From the NCBI GenBank assembly GCA_963932145.1, contig OZ010572.1, positions 87,383,139-87,447,138 of the forward strand: 64,000 bases of DNA, read 5' to 3'. The DNA is from Acanthosepion lycidas. Its lineage: Eukaryota; Mollusca; Cephalopoda; Sepiida; Sepiidae. The position numbers and the translations under genes are program-made. The first letter of the stretch is position 1. Every line of letters begins with the position of its first letter. Below the pieces are notes generated by a model, which made no database searches, was not told the DNA's origin, and saw only the letters and a list, made by a program, of their open reading frames with translations. This document shows positions 33,778 to 45,304 of the stretch, piece by piece.

Positions 33778-36426
33778 AATTTCGTCCCAAGCGAAGTTAC
33801 AAGAAGTGTACGTTAAAGAGAATGAGAAGATTGAGGAAAGAAGAAAAGATGAACAAGGTTGAAGAAAACAGAAGATTGACGTAGCATTTAATTTTTTTAA
33901 GATTGTAGTTATCAGGGAAGCAAGAAAACGGAAGGGAGTTCCACTGGTGTGAAGTTTGAGAAAATAAACTGTTGGAGTAGAAGTGGTGGTTAAATTTAGC
34001 TAGTGCAACAGTAAAACGGTGAGACCTAGTTGTCAATCTAGTAGCACGCTTAAATTAGTTAAGGAAAAAAAGCTCTGCAGAGGAGTTGCCATTAAACTAT
34101 TTCTAGAAAAGACGGGGGAAGTGAGGAAGTGACTGAAATCGAGATGCCTGATTACATTGAAGTTCCTTCTTTGAATTTTGCCAAGAATCTCGAGAAGTGC
34201 AGCAGAAACACCAGACCAGATATAGCAGCAGTATTCAATGTACGGACGAATGGTAGGTTTGTAAATGTGTAAGATGCATTATGTCGAGAAAAATTCTCTA
34301 GGACGAGACAGTGAACCAATTTTTCTTGCAGAAGCAATTGATTCGATATAGTCGCTCCACTTCATGTCAGGGGAAAACGTGAGGCCAAGAAGGCGGGTGT
34401 TTGGTTCCCCTTGAGTCTAGAATCAGCCATGCTGATGGCACACAGATTAGGTTAAATGAAAACTGTTTTGTTTTGGAGGAGTTCAAATTTACAGGCCATT
34501 TTGCCCCAATTAACCACTGATTGAAGGTTATTTTCAAGAGCAGTTGCCAGGTTTACTTTGCATTTGCTACTGAAACAGAAGGTAAATGGTAGAATCATCT
34601 GCAGAAATACGTAGTTAAGAACTGAAAGATCATTTGATGAAGATCAGAAACAGCGTAGATCCCAGGACAGAGCCCTGGGGAACCACTGCTTTCATATGAA
34701 AATATCTGGAAGCGAGACCGTTCAACACGATTTGTTAGGAACGATTAGATTAAATCAAATATTCCCTGGAGCCCTGGAACTTGCGTAGAATGCCATCATG
34801 CTATACCCCCTTCGAAATATCTAGAGCCACAGCTCGAGCATGGTCATTCTTATCGAGAGCTTGATAGACAAATTCAATGATGGCCACTAACACATCGGCG
34901 GTAGACCTGGCGAAACGGAAGCCATATTGTTTGTACGAAAGGAGGCCGTGCGAAGTATGATGTTTAGCCATTTCGGCATTGATTAGAGCATCGATTATTT
35001 TGCCAAAAAGCAGTAAGACACTAATAGGGTAATAATTTGAGCAAGTTAAAGTTCTTAAAAACACGAACTACAGAGGAGGACTTCTAACAAGCTGGAAAGC
35101 AGAAAGAAGAAAGACAATTGTTATAAAGTTTGGAGAACACCGGACCCAGCTCAGAAGCACATTTCTTTAGGACGACAACAGGAAACCTCTCACATCCACT
35201 TCCCTTTAGGTGGGGTCTAATTTAGAAATGATACCTGAAACGAGTGATGGGGTTATGTACATATCACTCAGTAGGGCCCCCGTGCTAGCGGATAGATGTG
35301 GCAAGGGTACTCTACCTTATCTGAACTTGATGTCAGTACTTCAAATTGACTGGAGAGAGGGGTTACTGAAAGTTTGCCATTGTTCAGTGCATTCTTGCAG
35401 AGCCACCAGTAATCTTTCGGATCAAACTTGTCAGACACTATACATTCTTTCATTCTATCAGTAAATGGTGACTTTGTTTCTTTGAGGACATGCTTGCACT
35501 CATTACGACCAGTGATAAAGAGATGTCTGTTACAATCAGACCTGTTGCTCTGGTATAGCCGGAAGAAGTGATTCCTGTGGGCTATAATAGCTGAGTAGGT
35601 AGATGAGAAAGAGATGGTCGCGGTTTCACTTAGCATTTCCGTGTAGGAATGAAAGATCCAATATCGGCTTTCCCTCCAGGAGGAGACCACAGTGACACAT
35701 TTTATGAACAGGATGATTAAAAACATAATTCTAAGGGACATCGCAATGGAAGTCATGGAGAACTAGTCCCAATCAGTGCGCGTTGGTGACAGATATTCTG
35801 TTGATGAGAGGCTCGTGGCTGATGGGAGAGCGGAAATGCATTATCTACTGACACCACTGCATGATTGGAGTTGTCAAGAAGATAAGAGCTACAGAGCACG
35901 ATATGAGTCATGCGTAGAAATAAGGAAGAGATCAAGTAGAGAAGCGTAACCACCAGGATTACTGAAGAAACGCGTGGGGAATTCTACAACTTGCGTGAGA
36001 GATTGAGTGATAAAGTTAAAGGTCTGGATGCCAGTGAGGTCAATGATAAAATGATTCAGTCACTTGACATGATGGACATTGAAGTCGCCGAACACAAAGA
36101 TATTTGCAAACGGGTGTAGAGAAAGGGACTTTATCTTTACTATCATAAGTACTATCTAACACGCAACAGTCTTGCAAGGAAGTGTGGGGACGATAGAGGA
36201 AGAAGAGATAGCTGACTGAGTTTAGTCAAGAGATACAGAGGCACATGTAAGAATGATCTGGAGACTAAAGAGAAACTTCCCGAACATAAACACCAAAGGA
36301 CAATACATGTGGTCACTAGAATCCTTCATAAATGAAGACAGATAACCAGGAACCAAGAATTCACAAGAGCGGATTGAAGAATTATGATTAGATTCACAGA
36401 AAGCTACAATTTCCGGAGAGTCTTTC
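33778..36426 (-). pseudogene. jockey-like LINE (family J), endonuclease to 3' end
   Basis: On the minus strand, reading right to left, the endonuclease region shows IVAFCESNHNSSI, EFLVPGYLSSFMKDSSDH and, at about 36067-36101, FVFGDFNVHH. The linker to the RT follows (35268-35756). The RT shows NYYPISVLLLFGKIIDALIN, SYKQYGFRFARSTADV, ARAVALDISK (motif A, about 34805-34830), VPQGSVLGSTLFLIFI (motif B, about 34665-34690) and ISADDSTIY (motif C, about 34573-34605), where the usual Tyr before ADD is Ser. The post-RT region and the 3' end with gtcccaagcgaag complete it. Frameshifts and stops separate these blocks, so it is dead. The 5' end stops exactly where the gypsy LTR begins. Confidence 0.85.
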
Positions 36427-36796
36427 TGTTGTGGATTCCGAGATGAATTCGGTCTCCAAGGAATGACAAACGCAATAATTAAATATAAGAAATAAAATGT
36501 ATTTACACAATCATACAAAGAGTAATACTGTTAGTAAGTCCAGGAACGTGGTTAGTAACAAGTACAGATAGATATATACAGTCTCGAAGTAGGACTTCCT
36601 TAGAGTCTAAATGCTTGTAACTGACTTCAACAAGAGGTTACCTCACACTATCTCCATTCGTATATTATCACACTCTCCGACTGCCGACTACCGACCACGA
36701 CTGCTCACACTGACTGTAACTCTGGGTATTTAACGGCAGCAGTTCAGGTACACTTGGTAGAGTCCACTTATATGAAAAAGGGGTGGACCCGATACA
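36427..36796 (-). mobile_element. LTR of a Ty3/gypsy element
   Basis: On the minus strand the segment begins TGTATCGGG right after a purine tract (GGATCTAAGGAGGGGAG) and ends CCACAACA, giving a 370-bp TG...CA LTR. The purine tract upstream is the expected polypurine tract, and the pol stop codon lies within it. It is therefore the 3' LTR. No second copy of this LTR appears in the window. Confidence 0.75.
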
Positions 36797-37436
36797 CTCC
36801 CCTCCTTAGATCCCTTTTGGGGGGGGAGTTAATATTTTTGTCTCTTGTGGTTGATGATTAATTTCATTTAGAAAAAAATCACACTTTTCTCCTTTTACTT
36901 TGAAGCCGAAGTCCTGAAGTCTTCTAAAAACTTCTTTTATGTGTGATTTGTGCTCTTCAACATTGTCGCTCTTAATTAGAATATCATCCAGATAAGCGGT
37001 CGCGAAATTCTGGCCCGTGAGCACTGTGTCCATCGTTTGCTGAAAAATTGCAGGTGCAACTTTTATTCCGAATGGTAGTCTGTTGAATTTGTACAACCCT
37101 TTGTGCGTATTAATGCAAAAGATTTTCGTACTCTCTTCTTGTACTGGGATTTGTAGATAAGCCTCACTAAGATCTATTTTCGAAAATATCTTACCGCTGT
37201 TGAGCTTTGTAAATACCTCCTCTGGGATCGGTAGTGGATAATGGTGGTCTTTTATTGCCTTGTTGAGTCCCGTCGAAAAATCTGCGCATACGCGAATTTC
37301 TCCTGACTTCTTTTTTACGTAAACCACCGGCGCAGCCCACTCACTAAACTCTGTTTTAGATAGAATCCTAGTTTGTTCAAGTCTCTCCAATTCTTTGTCT
37401 ATTTTTTCTATAGTAGCAAACGGTACATTTAGCTTC
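36797..37436 (-). pseudogene. Ty3/gypsy pol: reverse transcriptase, then internal deletion
   Basis: The minus-strand frame (37390 down to 36806) reads ILSKTEFSEWAAPVVYVKKK, IRVCADFSTGLNKAI, FSKIDLSEAYLQIPV (motif A), KFNRLPFGIKVAPAIFQQ (motif B) and FATAYLDDILI (motif C, YLDD). The palm is thus present and nearly intact. After KCDFFLNEI the frame passes at once into a short Pro-rich tail ending TPPPKGI and a stop in the polypurine tract. RNase H and integrase, normally several hundred codons, are missing. The simplest reading is an internal deletion joining RT to the last codons of pol. Confidence 0.85.
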
Positions 37437-38060
37437 TTTTAAAAAATTGGTTGGACGTTTTCTTTTAATTCTATTTTGGCCTTAAATTTGTTGCATCGTC
37501 CCAACTCGCTTGAAAATACCTCAGGAAATTGATTACATAATTTTTCCTTCAATTTTATAGTATTTGATGGTTCAACTTCTAACTTTTTGCAAAACGAGTT
37601 CATAGGTAAGTCCCAAACGTTGAATTTCTGCATCCAGTCGATACCTACTAGATTTTCATTATCTTTTATGACGTATATCTTAAGTTTTTTTGTTTTGCCG
37701 TGAAATTTAACATTCACTATTATTTCTCCCTCAAATTTTATTCGTTTGCCTGTAACCGACTTGGCAATTTTTTGAGTGTGTAACATGGTAGGTCTGTTGA
37801 GTTTTTTCCATGTCTGTAAGTTGATTATCGTGAGGTCGGAACCCGAATCCAGTTGTAATTTAATCTTTTTGTTTAAAATTTCCAGTTCCACATATTTTCT
37901 TACATTGGTGTTGTCATCGTTATTCATCCTTGTAGATCTTATTCTATTAGTATCTTTTCTATTTCTACACTGGGATGCCTTGTGGCCTTTTTTTCCACAT
38001 TCATGACAGTTTTTATATCTGAAGCAGCAATCCTTGTTCCAATATAATCCTCCACATCGA
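37437..38060 (-). pseudogene. Ty3/gypsy zinc knuckle and retropepsin region
   Basis: The minus-strand frame runs from a gag-type zinc knuckle pair into an aspartic protease. The first knuckle reads CYRCGGLYWNKDC, with Tyr where CCHC knuckles have His. The second, CHECGKKGHKASQC, is intact. The protease motif follows as KLQLDSGSDLTIIN (Asp-Ser-Gly, about 37830-37860), with a later LVGIDWMQKFNVWDLPM. A stop after ENVQPIF at 37439 separates it from the RT frame. This looks like the K02A2.6-like branch of gypsy elements, from memory. Confidence 0.8.
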
Positions 38061-38790
38061 TAACATGCTGATGGAGGGGGCTTATATTTGTTTCGATATT
38101 CGTCATAATTTGTCCTGTATGTTGTACTTTTTCTCTTATCATAAAATTTTATTTTTCTTTCCGGGGAGGGTGAGAATCTTTTTTCATTGTAAAATTTTAG
38201 TTTTCTTTCCGGGCGGGGGTGAAGAACGTAGACTTTTGTTTAACTTACGTATATGAGAAACAGCTGATCTTCAATGTCCTTTGCGTCTTTCTTTATCCTT
38301 AAACATCTCTGGCAATCTTCCGATAATTGCTGTAATGTTAGACCCGGTTCGTTTTGTAATTTTGCAAGAATTCTTCTACGCATTTCGCTATCTTTTGTAG
38401 AAACTAGCCCTTGAACAAAGATGAGACATTTGAAATTGTCCGGTGTTAATTCCGCTAGTTTGAAGTCGTCACAATGTTTATTTACGATTGCGGCAAACGT
38501 TATCGCCCTTTACCAGGTTAAGGCATTTTCACCTCCTATGGAAGAGTGATGTTTGGGGCTGAAGAGTTCTTTAAGACATGTCACTGCTTCGTCAAACGTT
38601 AATTCGTTCGTCTTTTTTGGCAAGATATAATCCATGAACATTGTATATTCTTCAGTTCCTAATTTTCTAAGCAATAGACGTAGCTTTTATGCTTCTGTCC
38701 AATTTTGACAGTCGATGTTAAAGATGTACCTTCAGTGAAGAGGATGAGCTTCTAATACTGTCCCAAAAAGACGGAGGAGTATAAACCAGG
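38061..38790 (-). pseudogene. Ty3/gypsy gag remnant
   Basis: On the minus strand, read with stops, the gag shows MDYILPKKTNELTFDEAV, CLKELFSPKHHSS, FAAIVNKHCDDFKLAELTPD, NFKCLIFVQGLVSTKDSEMR and LTLQQLSEDCQRC. This pattern is typical of the gag of the same gypsy branch. There is an in-frame stop after ENALTW and another near 38248. A basic stretch before the zinc knuckle contains a 48-bp direct duplication (PERKLKFYNEKR and PERKIKFYDKRK). The 5' untranslated region, primer-binding site and 5' LTR are not found to the right. Confidence 0.7.
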
Positions 38791-38888
38791 CGTCAGGAAG
38801 ACCTATTTTCTCCTATTCAAAACAATTGTCTGTCAGTTTTAAGTTAGTAAAAGTTGAAATATACATTACCAGAATAACGTTGGATGGG

Positions 38889-38889
<1 letters not shown>

Positions 38890-38978
<89 letters not shown>

Positions 38979-39223
38979 GTATATATATATAATGTATATC
39001 TGGGCAAGAATCTCACTTTCAAAGATGTTTATTTGAATAGGACAAACAAAATTTGCTTACTATCACCGCCAAACTGAAAAAATTAAGAATACTAAAAATT
39101 CAATAAAAAATTCAATAAATTTTCCTAGTCTGTCATATACTACGAAATATATATATATATATATATATGTATGCATGTGTATATATATATATATATATAT
39201 ATGTATATGTATGCATGTATATA

Positions 39224-39289
<66 letters not shown>

Positions 39290-39290
39290 A
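38890..39290. repeat. TA-rich microsatellite block
   Basis: TA runs lie at about 38890-38990 and 39147-39260, ending in (TG)n at about 39256-39286. Between them is short unassigned sequence. Confidence 0.9.
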
Positions 39291-39395
39291 TTCTTCGCAG
39301 ACTATATCAAACAAATACACATTTTAATTTTCACACTTCTTACATATAAATATTTAAGCTATTTCCATATTGTGTATCAATGAACGAACAAAATG

Positions 39396-39533
39396 TATAA
39401 AAAGACAAGAAAAACTATTCTTAGCCGACGCGTTTCGTCCTCTTGGGGAATTTTACATTGTATATTGCGTTGTGAAAGTACCTCAAATGACGAAACGCGT
39501 CGGCGTAAAATAGTTTTTCCTCTTGTCTTTTTA

Positions 39534-39538
<5 letters not shown>
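39396..39538. mobile_element. short fold-back element
   Basis: The arms of about 48 bp (gtataaaaagacaagaaaaa...gccgacgcgtttcgtcc and gacgaaacgcgtcggcg...tttttcctcttgtcttttt) pair with small indels around a 45-bp centre. The right arm ends against a (TA)n run. A single arm of the family lies at 13495-13590. Confidence 0.8.

Positions 39539-39580
<42 letters not shown>
39539..39580. repeat. (TA)n microsatellite
   Basis: A perfect TA run that starts at the end of the fold-back element. Confidence 0.95.
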
Positions 39581-39585
<5 letters not shown>

Positions 39586-39649
39586 AAATTGGTAAATGTT
39601 CAATATCTAATTTTGACCGACTCCAGAGTTTCAGGTAATATCGTTTGTC

Positions 39650-39890
39650 ATGCTCAGATGATGTGATCTACTCCCTTCAGGGCACGATTGATCATCGCTT
39701 TCCACAACTAGCTATCCTTTGTAACCCTTAGCAATGTCCATATTTTTTACTATTCTTCTAAGTTCATGTTCTGCTATCCAGTTACACCTACTCGTCGTGT
39801 AAATTATTCGATTTTTCCCTCTACCCCTTTTGTTTTCGATGGCCTGTAAACCTAGTGAATTATTTCCAAATATCATATTTTCATAGTCCC
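39650..39890 (-). pseudogene. RTE-type LINE tail fragment
   Basis: On the minus strand the reading ENKRGRGKNRIIYTTSRCNW, IAEHELRRIVKNMD and a nearby frame ending in the WKAMI-type block (tgtggaaagcgatgatcaat) match the last 60 codons of the RTE family (compare KWMTERDLGEEAK...WRAMIAYVLKGHGT at 41998-42098). Confidence 0.65.
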
Positions 39891-40530
39891 AGGATCTTAT
39901 CGTAGGATTTAAATATCAAATTTGATATAGGTACAGTGTTTAAGAACATGACAACATTTAAATATTTAAAATCAGTTCAAATGTTCTATTTTTTTTTAAA
40001 CAGCCATCTCAAATAATTCAGAAAACAAAAACATTTAAATTTTCGTAGTATTCAAAGTTACCGATTATTTATTTTCAATTGTTTAGTTAACTATATTTTC
40101 TATTTAATTATTTCATATTATCCACTCGTAAGAAATATCTAACCTATCTATAATAAAATTTTCACTATATTTAATTATCCTATATTTTTAATTATATAAA
40201 TATATTTATAATTATATAAATATATTTATGCTGAAAAAACACAGATAAATTCAGTAAAAAAATTTTTAATACGTATTTCATATTAGATAATTGAAATCTA
40301 CGATTAGCGTTTTTTTTATTTTTTGAGGAATATTTATATGATATCTGGTAATGATTCAATAGATTTATCAGATCACTTAACTCTAAATTGCGGGATTGAG
40401 CGAAACTCTGGTGTCGGCCAAATGAGATACGTCCATTGAACAATTTATTAAATTATTGAATATTGTCGATCTATTTATCTAGTAAGCATGTTAAATTCTA
40501 GTAATTTTTAAGTATTTTGATAGGTGCATT

Positions 40531-40612
<82 letters not shown>

Positions 40613-40780
40613 GTCATTTGTGGATTTTCCGATTTCCCTATATATTTTCGATTAAAATTTGATTAAAAAATTTTAAAATTATAAAGCTTTATGCTCTAAT
40701 TTTCAAAGTTTGCCTTCTTATCTGGTGGAAAGGGTTTATTTGCACAATATACTCTCTGTAACTTCATACACACACATACA

Positions 40781-40818
<38 letters not shown>

Positions 40819-41356
40819 CATATATGTGTGTGTGTGTGCGTGTATGTAAAATAGAAAGAGACAGTATGCATGTGTAAAGACATGTTTTCGTAGTCAAGTA
40901 TCATGTTAATAACGAGATTAGCACATCAAGTCGCATTTGTATTTTTCGTACATATTTTGTTACATAAAATTAACAACGCCTATTTTCCATGGATCTGTGG
41001 ATAATGACTCTTAAACTGTCGGAAGGAAATTGTTTTGATATATTGTAGGCCTATCAACGCGCAGTGATTATAACCGCTTTTATACAGCAAAACAATCAGT
41101 TGCTAAATTAGCACTAAGCAAATGATTCAATCGTTTTGAAATAAGGAAAGATTTCCTGTTCAGACTATATTCTCCCCGAACAATAAAATAATCTAAAAAA
41201 AAAATGTCCTATTTTATAATTAATTAACCTTTTAATTGTGTTCTAATATATTATTATAATAATGACACAAAAATATACTACTCATTCGTAATGATTAAAG
41301 TGTCCTCCTTGTATTTCGTAGTATAACTTAAAACATTATATACACCTAATCTTGAA
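39891..41356. other. unassigned AT-rich DNA with TA repeats
   Basis: A TA run lies at 40533-40600 followed by (TGTA)n, and another at 40784-40822. No gene was recognised. Confidence 0.5.
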
Positions 41357-41545
41357 TAGAAAAACAAGAAGAGATGCGTTTACATTTTTTGCATGAATTC
41401 AAGCTTGGTGGTAATGCTTTTTAAATTGCTGCCAATATTAACAGTGGATGAAGGATCCACTTGTGAGTGGATCGTACGATACTGGTTTCTGAATTTCCGC
41501 AGAGGAGATACGAGTTTTGAAGATCAATGTGGTAGTGGTCATCAT
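41357..41545 (+). pseudogene. mariner transposase N-terminal (HTH) fragment
   Basis: Read across one frameshift, the plus strand gives EKQEEMRLHFLHEFKLGGNA and then GSTCEWIVRYWFLNFRRGDT followed by SFEDQCGSGH. This is the paired HTH start of mariner-type transposases (HEFKLG, then TVRYWFxKFRxGDxSLED). The start codon position is ATA instead of ATG, two stops and a frameshift lie in the middle, and the whole DDD catalytic domain is missing. An RTE fragment begins about 45 bp downstream in the same orientation. The 80-bp MITE at 47706-47785 belongs to a mariner group by its ends, but a link between the two is not shown. Confidence 0.7.
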
Positions 41546-41589
41546 GCAACTTCTGGTTACCACTTTTTCAAGCGTTTTGACAGAGGGAC

Positions 41590-42100
41590 GGTAATTGCGA
41601 CACTGAGGTCCGTAGACGTATAGGCAGGAGGATTTCTTTGGTAACAAAGAAAAGAATACTGAACTGTTACGTGACATCTGTCCTTCTTTACGGCAGCGAA
41701 TGTTGGACGATTTCCTCAAAGATGAAGAAGAGACTCGAGGTGACGGAGATGTGGTTCTACAGAAGGATGCTAAGGATATCATGGGCCGAGCGTATGAGCA
41801 ACGATGAGGTTTTAGGATGTAACCAAGGAGGAGGCTTATACGTAACATCATGAAGAGACAGTTGAAATTTCTGGGACATAATAAGGAAGAAGGGCCTGGA
41901 GAATCTGATAATCACGGGTCGAATATAGGAAAAGAAAGACAAGGGAAAACAGGGCGTGACATACCTGGCGGACTTAAGTGGATGACAGAGCGTGATCTTG
42001 GGGAGGAAGCAAAGGAAAGGAACTTTTTGAGAGCTGCAAGGGATAGAGGGAGGTGGAGAGCCATGATCGCCTACGTCCTGAAAGGACATGGCACATAAAA
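41590..42100 (+). pseudogene. RTE-type LINE C-terminus, best preserved copy
   Basis: Two frames give VTKKRILNCYVTSVLLYGSE, CWTISSKMKKRLEVTEMWFY, RRMLRISWAERMSNDEVLG, then MKRQLKFLGHNKEEGPGESD and LKWMTERDLGEEAKERNFL, RAARDRGRWRAMIAYVLKGH, GT, stop. This is the complete end of the RTE-type ORF2 with a natural stop codon at 42096-42098. One frameshift near 41815-41850 separates the halves. The catalytic RT motifs and the endonuclease are absent. The mariner fragment at 41357-41545 sits where earlier LINE sequence should be. Confidence 0.85.
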
Positions 42101-42418
42101 AGAAAAAGAATGCAGAAGGCGAAGTGAAAAAGAGAAAGTCGTTTATCACAACACCATACGGCAACATTAGTGGGCGCTTGGCCAAGTTGAATAAAGCGTT
42201 AGCATTTCGATGACTGGCAACTTCTGGCTACCACTTTAAACTTCCGCGTCTACTTGATTCTAGTGTTCCCGACCTACAAATCGTATTTCGGGCTCATCCT
42301 TTTACTGATGACCACGCATTCTGTCTTCTTGTAGTTTACGCTTAGTCCTTTCTTCTCACTCTCCATCGCTACCATCTGTAGTAGATTTTGTAATTTCTTT
42401 TCCGTGACTTCTATCAGT
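42101..42418. other. unassigned DNA
   Basis: A short phrase (ggcaacttctggctaccact, 42208) echoes 41544-41563 (gcaacttctggttaccactt), indicating a small duplication around the RTE copy. Confidence 0.45.
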
Positions 42419-42594
42419 ATAGGTTGAGAATCCTTTATCTGAAATTTCTGAGATTGGAAGTGTTTCGGTTTTCAGATTTATTTTTTTTTTTTCGGATTTT
42501 GGAAAGCTATCTAATCCATAAAATTAGGCAGTTTGGAAATGAAACTCAAACATAAAAACGATATCCGTTTACATTTCATAACACAGCTTATACA
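42419..42594 (+). mobile_element. Tigger/pogo-like DNA transposon, 5' terminal part
   Basis: The sequence aggttgagaatcctttatct, gaaatttctgagattggaag, tgtttcggttttcagattta and ttcggattttggaaag closely follows the terminal region of Tigger-type (pogo group) non-autonomous transposons as I remember it. The next segment there contains a motif like that of the 32-bp repeat that starts here at 42595. No transposase remains. Confidence 0.55.
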
Positions 42595-45280
42595 TATATA
42601 TACTGAAGGTAGTTTTATATACACAGCATATACCCTAAAGGTAGTTTTATATACACAGCATATACCCTAAAGGTAGTTTTATATGCACAGCATATACCCT
42701 AAAGGTAGTTTTATATACACAGCATATACCCTAAATGTAGTTTTATATACACAGCATATACCCTAAATGTAGTTTTATATACACAGCATATACCCTAAAG
42801 GTAGTTTTATATACACAGCATATACCCTAAATGTAGTTTTATATGCACAGCATATACCCTGAAGGTAGTTTTATATACACAGCATATACCCTAAAGGTAG
42901 TTTTATATACACAGCATATACCCTATAGGTAGTTTTATATACACAGCATATACCCTAAATGTAGTTTTATATACACAGCATATACCCTAAAGGTAGTTTT
43001 ATATACACAGCATATACCCTAAAGGTAGTTTTATATACACAGCATATACCCTAAAGGTAGTTTTATATACACAGCATATACCCTAAATGTAGTTTTATAT
43101 ACACAGCATATACCCTAAATGTAGTTTTATATACACAGCATATACCCTAAAGGTAGTTTTATATACACAGCATATACCCTAAATGTAGTTTTATATGCAC
43201 AGCATATACCCTGAAGGTAGTTTTATATACACAGCATATACCCTAAAGGTAGTTTTATATACACAGCATATACTCTATAGGTAGTTTTATATACACAGCA
43301 TATACCCTAAATGTAGTTTTATATACACAGCATATACCCTAAAGGTAGTTTTATATACACAGCATATACCCTAAAGGTAGTTTTATATACACAGCATATA
43401 CCCTATAGGTAGTTTTATATACACAGCATATACCCTAAAGGTAGTTTTATATACACAGCATATACCCTAAAGGTAGTTTTATATACACAGCATATACCCT
43501 AAATGTAGTTTTATATACACAGCATATACCCTAAATGTAGTTTTATATACACAGCATATACCCTAAATGTAGTTTTATATACACAGCATATACCCTAAAG
43601 GTAGTTTTATATACACAGCATATACCCTAAAGGTAGTTTTATATACACAGCATATACCCTAAATGTAGTTTTATATACACAGCATATACCCTAAATGTAG
43701 TTTTATATACACAGCATATACCCTAAATGTAGTTTTATATACACAGCATATACCCTAAATGTAGTTTTATATACACAGCATATACCCTAAAGGTAGTTTT
43801 ATATACACAGCATATACCCTAAATGTAGTTTTATATACACAGCATATACCCTAAAGGTAGTTTTATATACACAGCATATACCCTAAATGTAGTTTTATAT
43901 ACACAGCATATACCCTGAAGGTAGTTTTATATACACAGCATATACCCTAAATGTAGTTTTATATACACAGCATATACCCTAAATGTAGTTTTATATACAC
44001 AGCATATACCCTAAAGGTAGTTTTATATACACAGCATATACCCTAAATGTAGTTTTATATACACAGCATATACCCTAAATGTAGTTTTATATACACAGCA
44101 TATACCCTAAATGTAGTTTTATATACACAGCATATACCCTAAATGTAGTTTTATATACACAGCATATACCCTAAATGTAGTTTTATATACACAGCATATA
44201 CCCTAAAGGTAGTTTTATATACACAGCATATACCCTAAATGTAGTTTTATATACACAGCATATACCCTAAAGGTAGTTTTATATACACAGCATATACCCT
44301 AAATGTAGTTTTATATACACAGCATATACCCTGAAGGTAGTTTTATATACACAGCATATACCCTAAATGTAGTTTTATATACACAGCATATACCCTATAG
44401 GTAGTTTTATATACACAGCATATACCCTAAATGTAGTTTTATATACACAGCATATACCCTAAAGGTAGTTTTATATACACAGCATATACCCTAAAGGTAG
44501 TTTTATATACACAGCATATACCCTATAGGTAGTTTTATATACACAGCATATACCCTAAAGGTAGTTTTATATGCACAGCATATACCCTGAAGGTAGTTTT
44601 ATATACACACCATATACCCTAAAGGTAGTTTTATATACACAGCATATACCCTATAGGTAGTTTTATATACACAGCATATACCCTAAATGTAGTTTTATAT
44701 ACACAGCATATACCCTAAATGTTGTTTTATATGCACAGCATATACCCTAAAGGTAGTTTTATATACACAGCATATACCCTAAAGGTAGTTTTATATACAC
44801 AGCATATACCCTATAGGTAGTTTTATATACACAGCATATACCCTAAAGGTAGTTTTATATGCACAGCATATACCCTAAATGTAGTTTTATATGCACAGCA
44901 TATACCCTGAAGGTAGTTTTATATACACATCATATACCCTAAAGGTAGTTTTATATACACAGCATATACCCTATAGGTAGTTTTATATACACAGCATATA
45001 CCCTAAATGTAGTTTTATATACACAGCATATACCCTGAAGGTAGTTTTATATGCACAGCATATACCCTAAAGGTAGTTTTATATACACAGCATATACCCT
45101 ATAGGTAGTTTTATATACACACCATATACCCTAAAGGTAGTTTTATATACACAGCATATACCCTGAAGGTAGTTTTATATGCACAGCATATACCCTAAAG
45201 GTAGTTTTATATACACAGCATATACCCTGAAGATAGTTTTATATGCACAGCATATACCCTGAAGGTAGTTTTATATAAAG
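42595..45280. repeat. 32-bp minisatellite, about 84 copies
   Basis: The unit agttttatatacacagcata + taccctaaaggt is repeated head to tail with few changes: aaaggt/aaatgt/gaaggt/ataggt and tatac/tatgc. A run of units around 42829-42960 recurs 352 bp (11 units) later at 43181-43310, so blocks have duplicated. The array lies inside the transposon remnant: the flanks at 42590 and 45281-45300 resemble that element's internal sequence. Confidence 0.95.
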
Positions 45281-45304
45281 TTTAGTAAATTGTGTGTACA
45301 TTAT

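Noticed and set aside
42595-45280. CRISPR-like array of 32-bp repeats
   Set aside because: There are no spacers; units are head to tail with point variants. It is a minisatellite.
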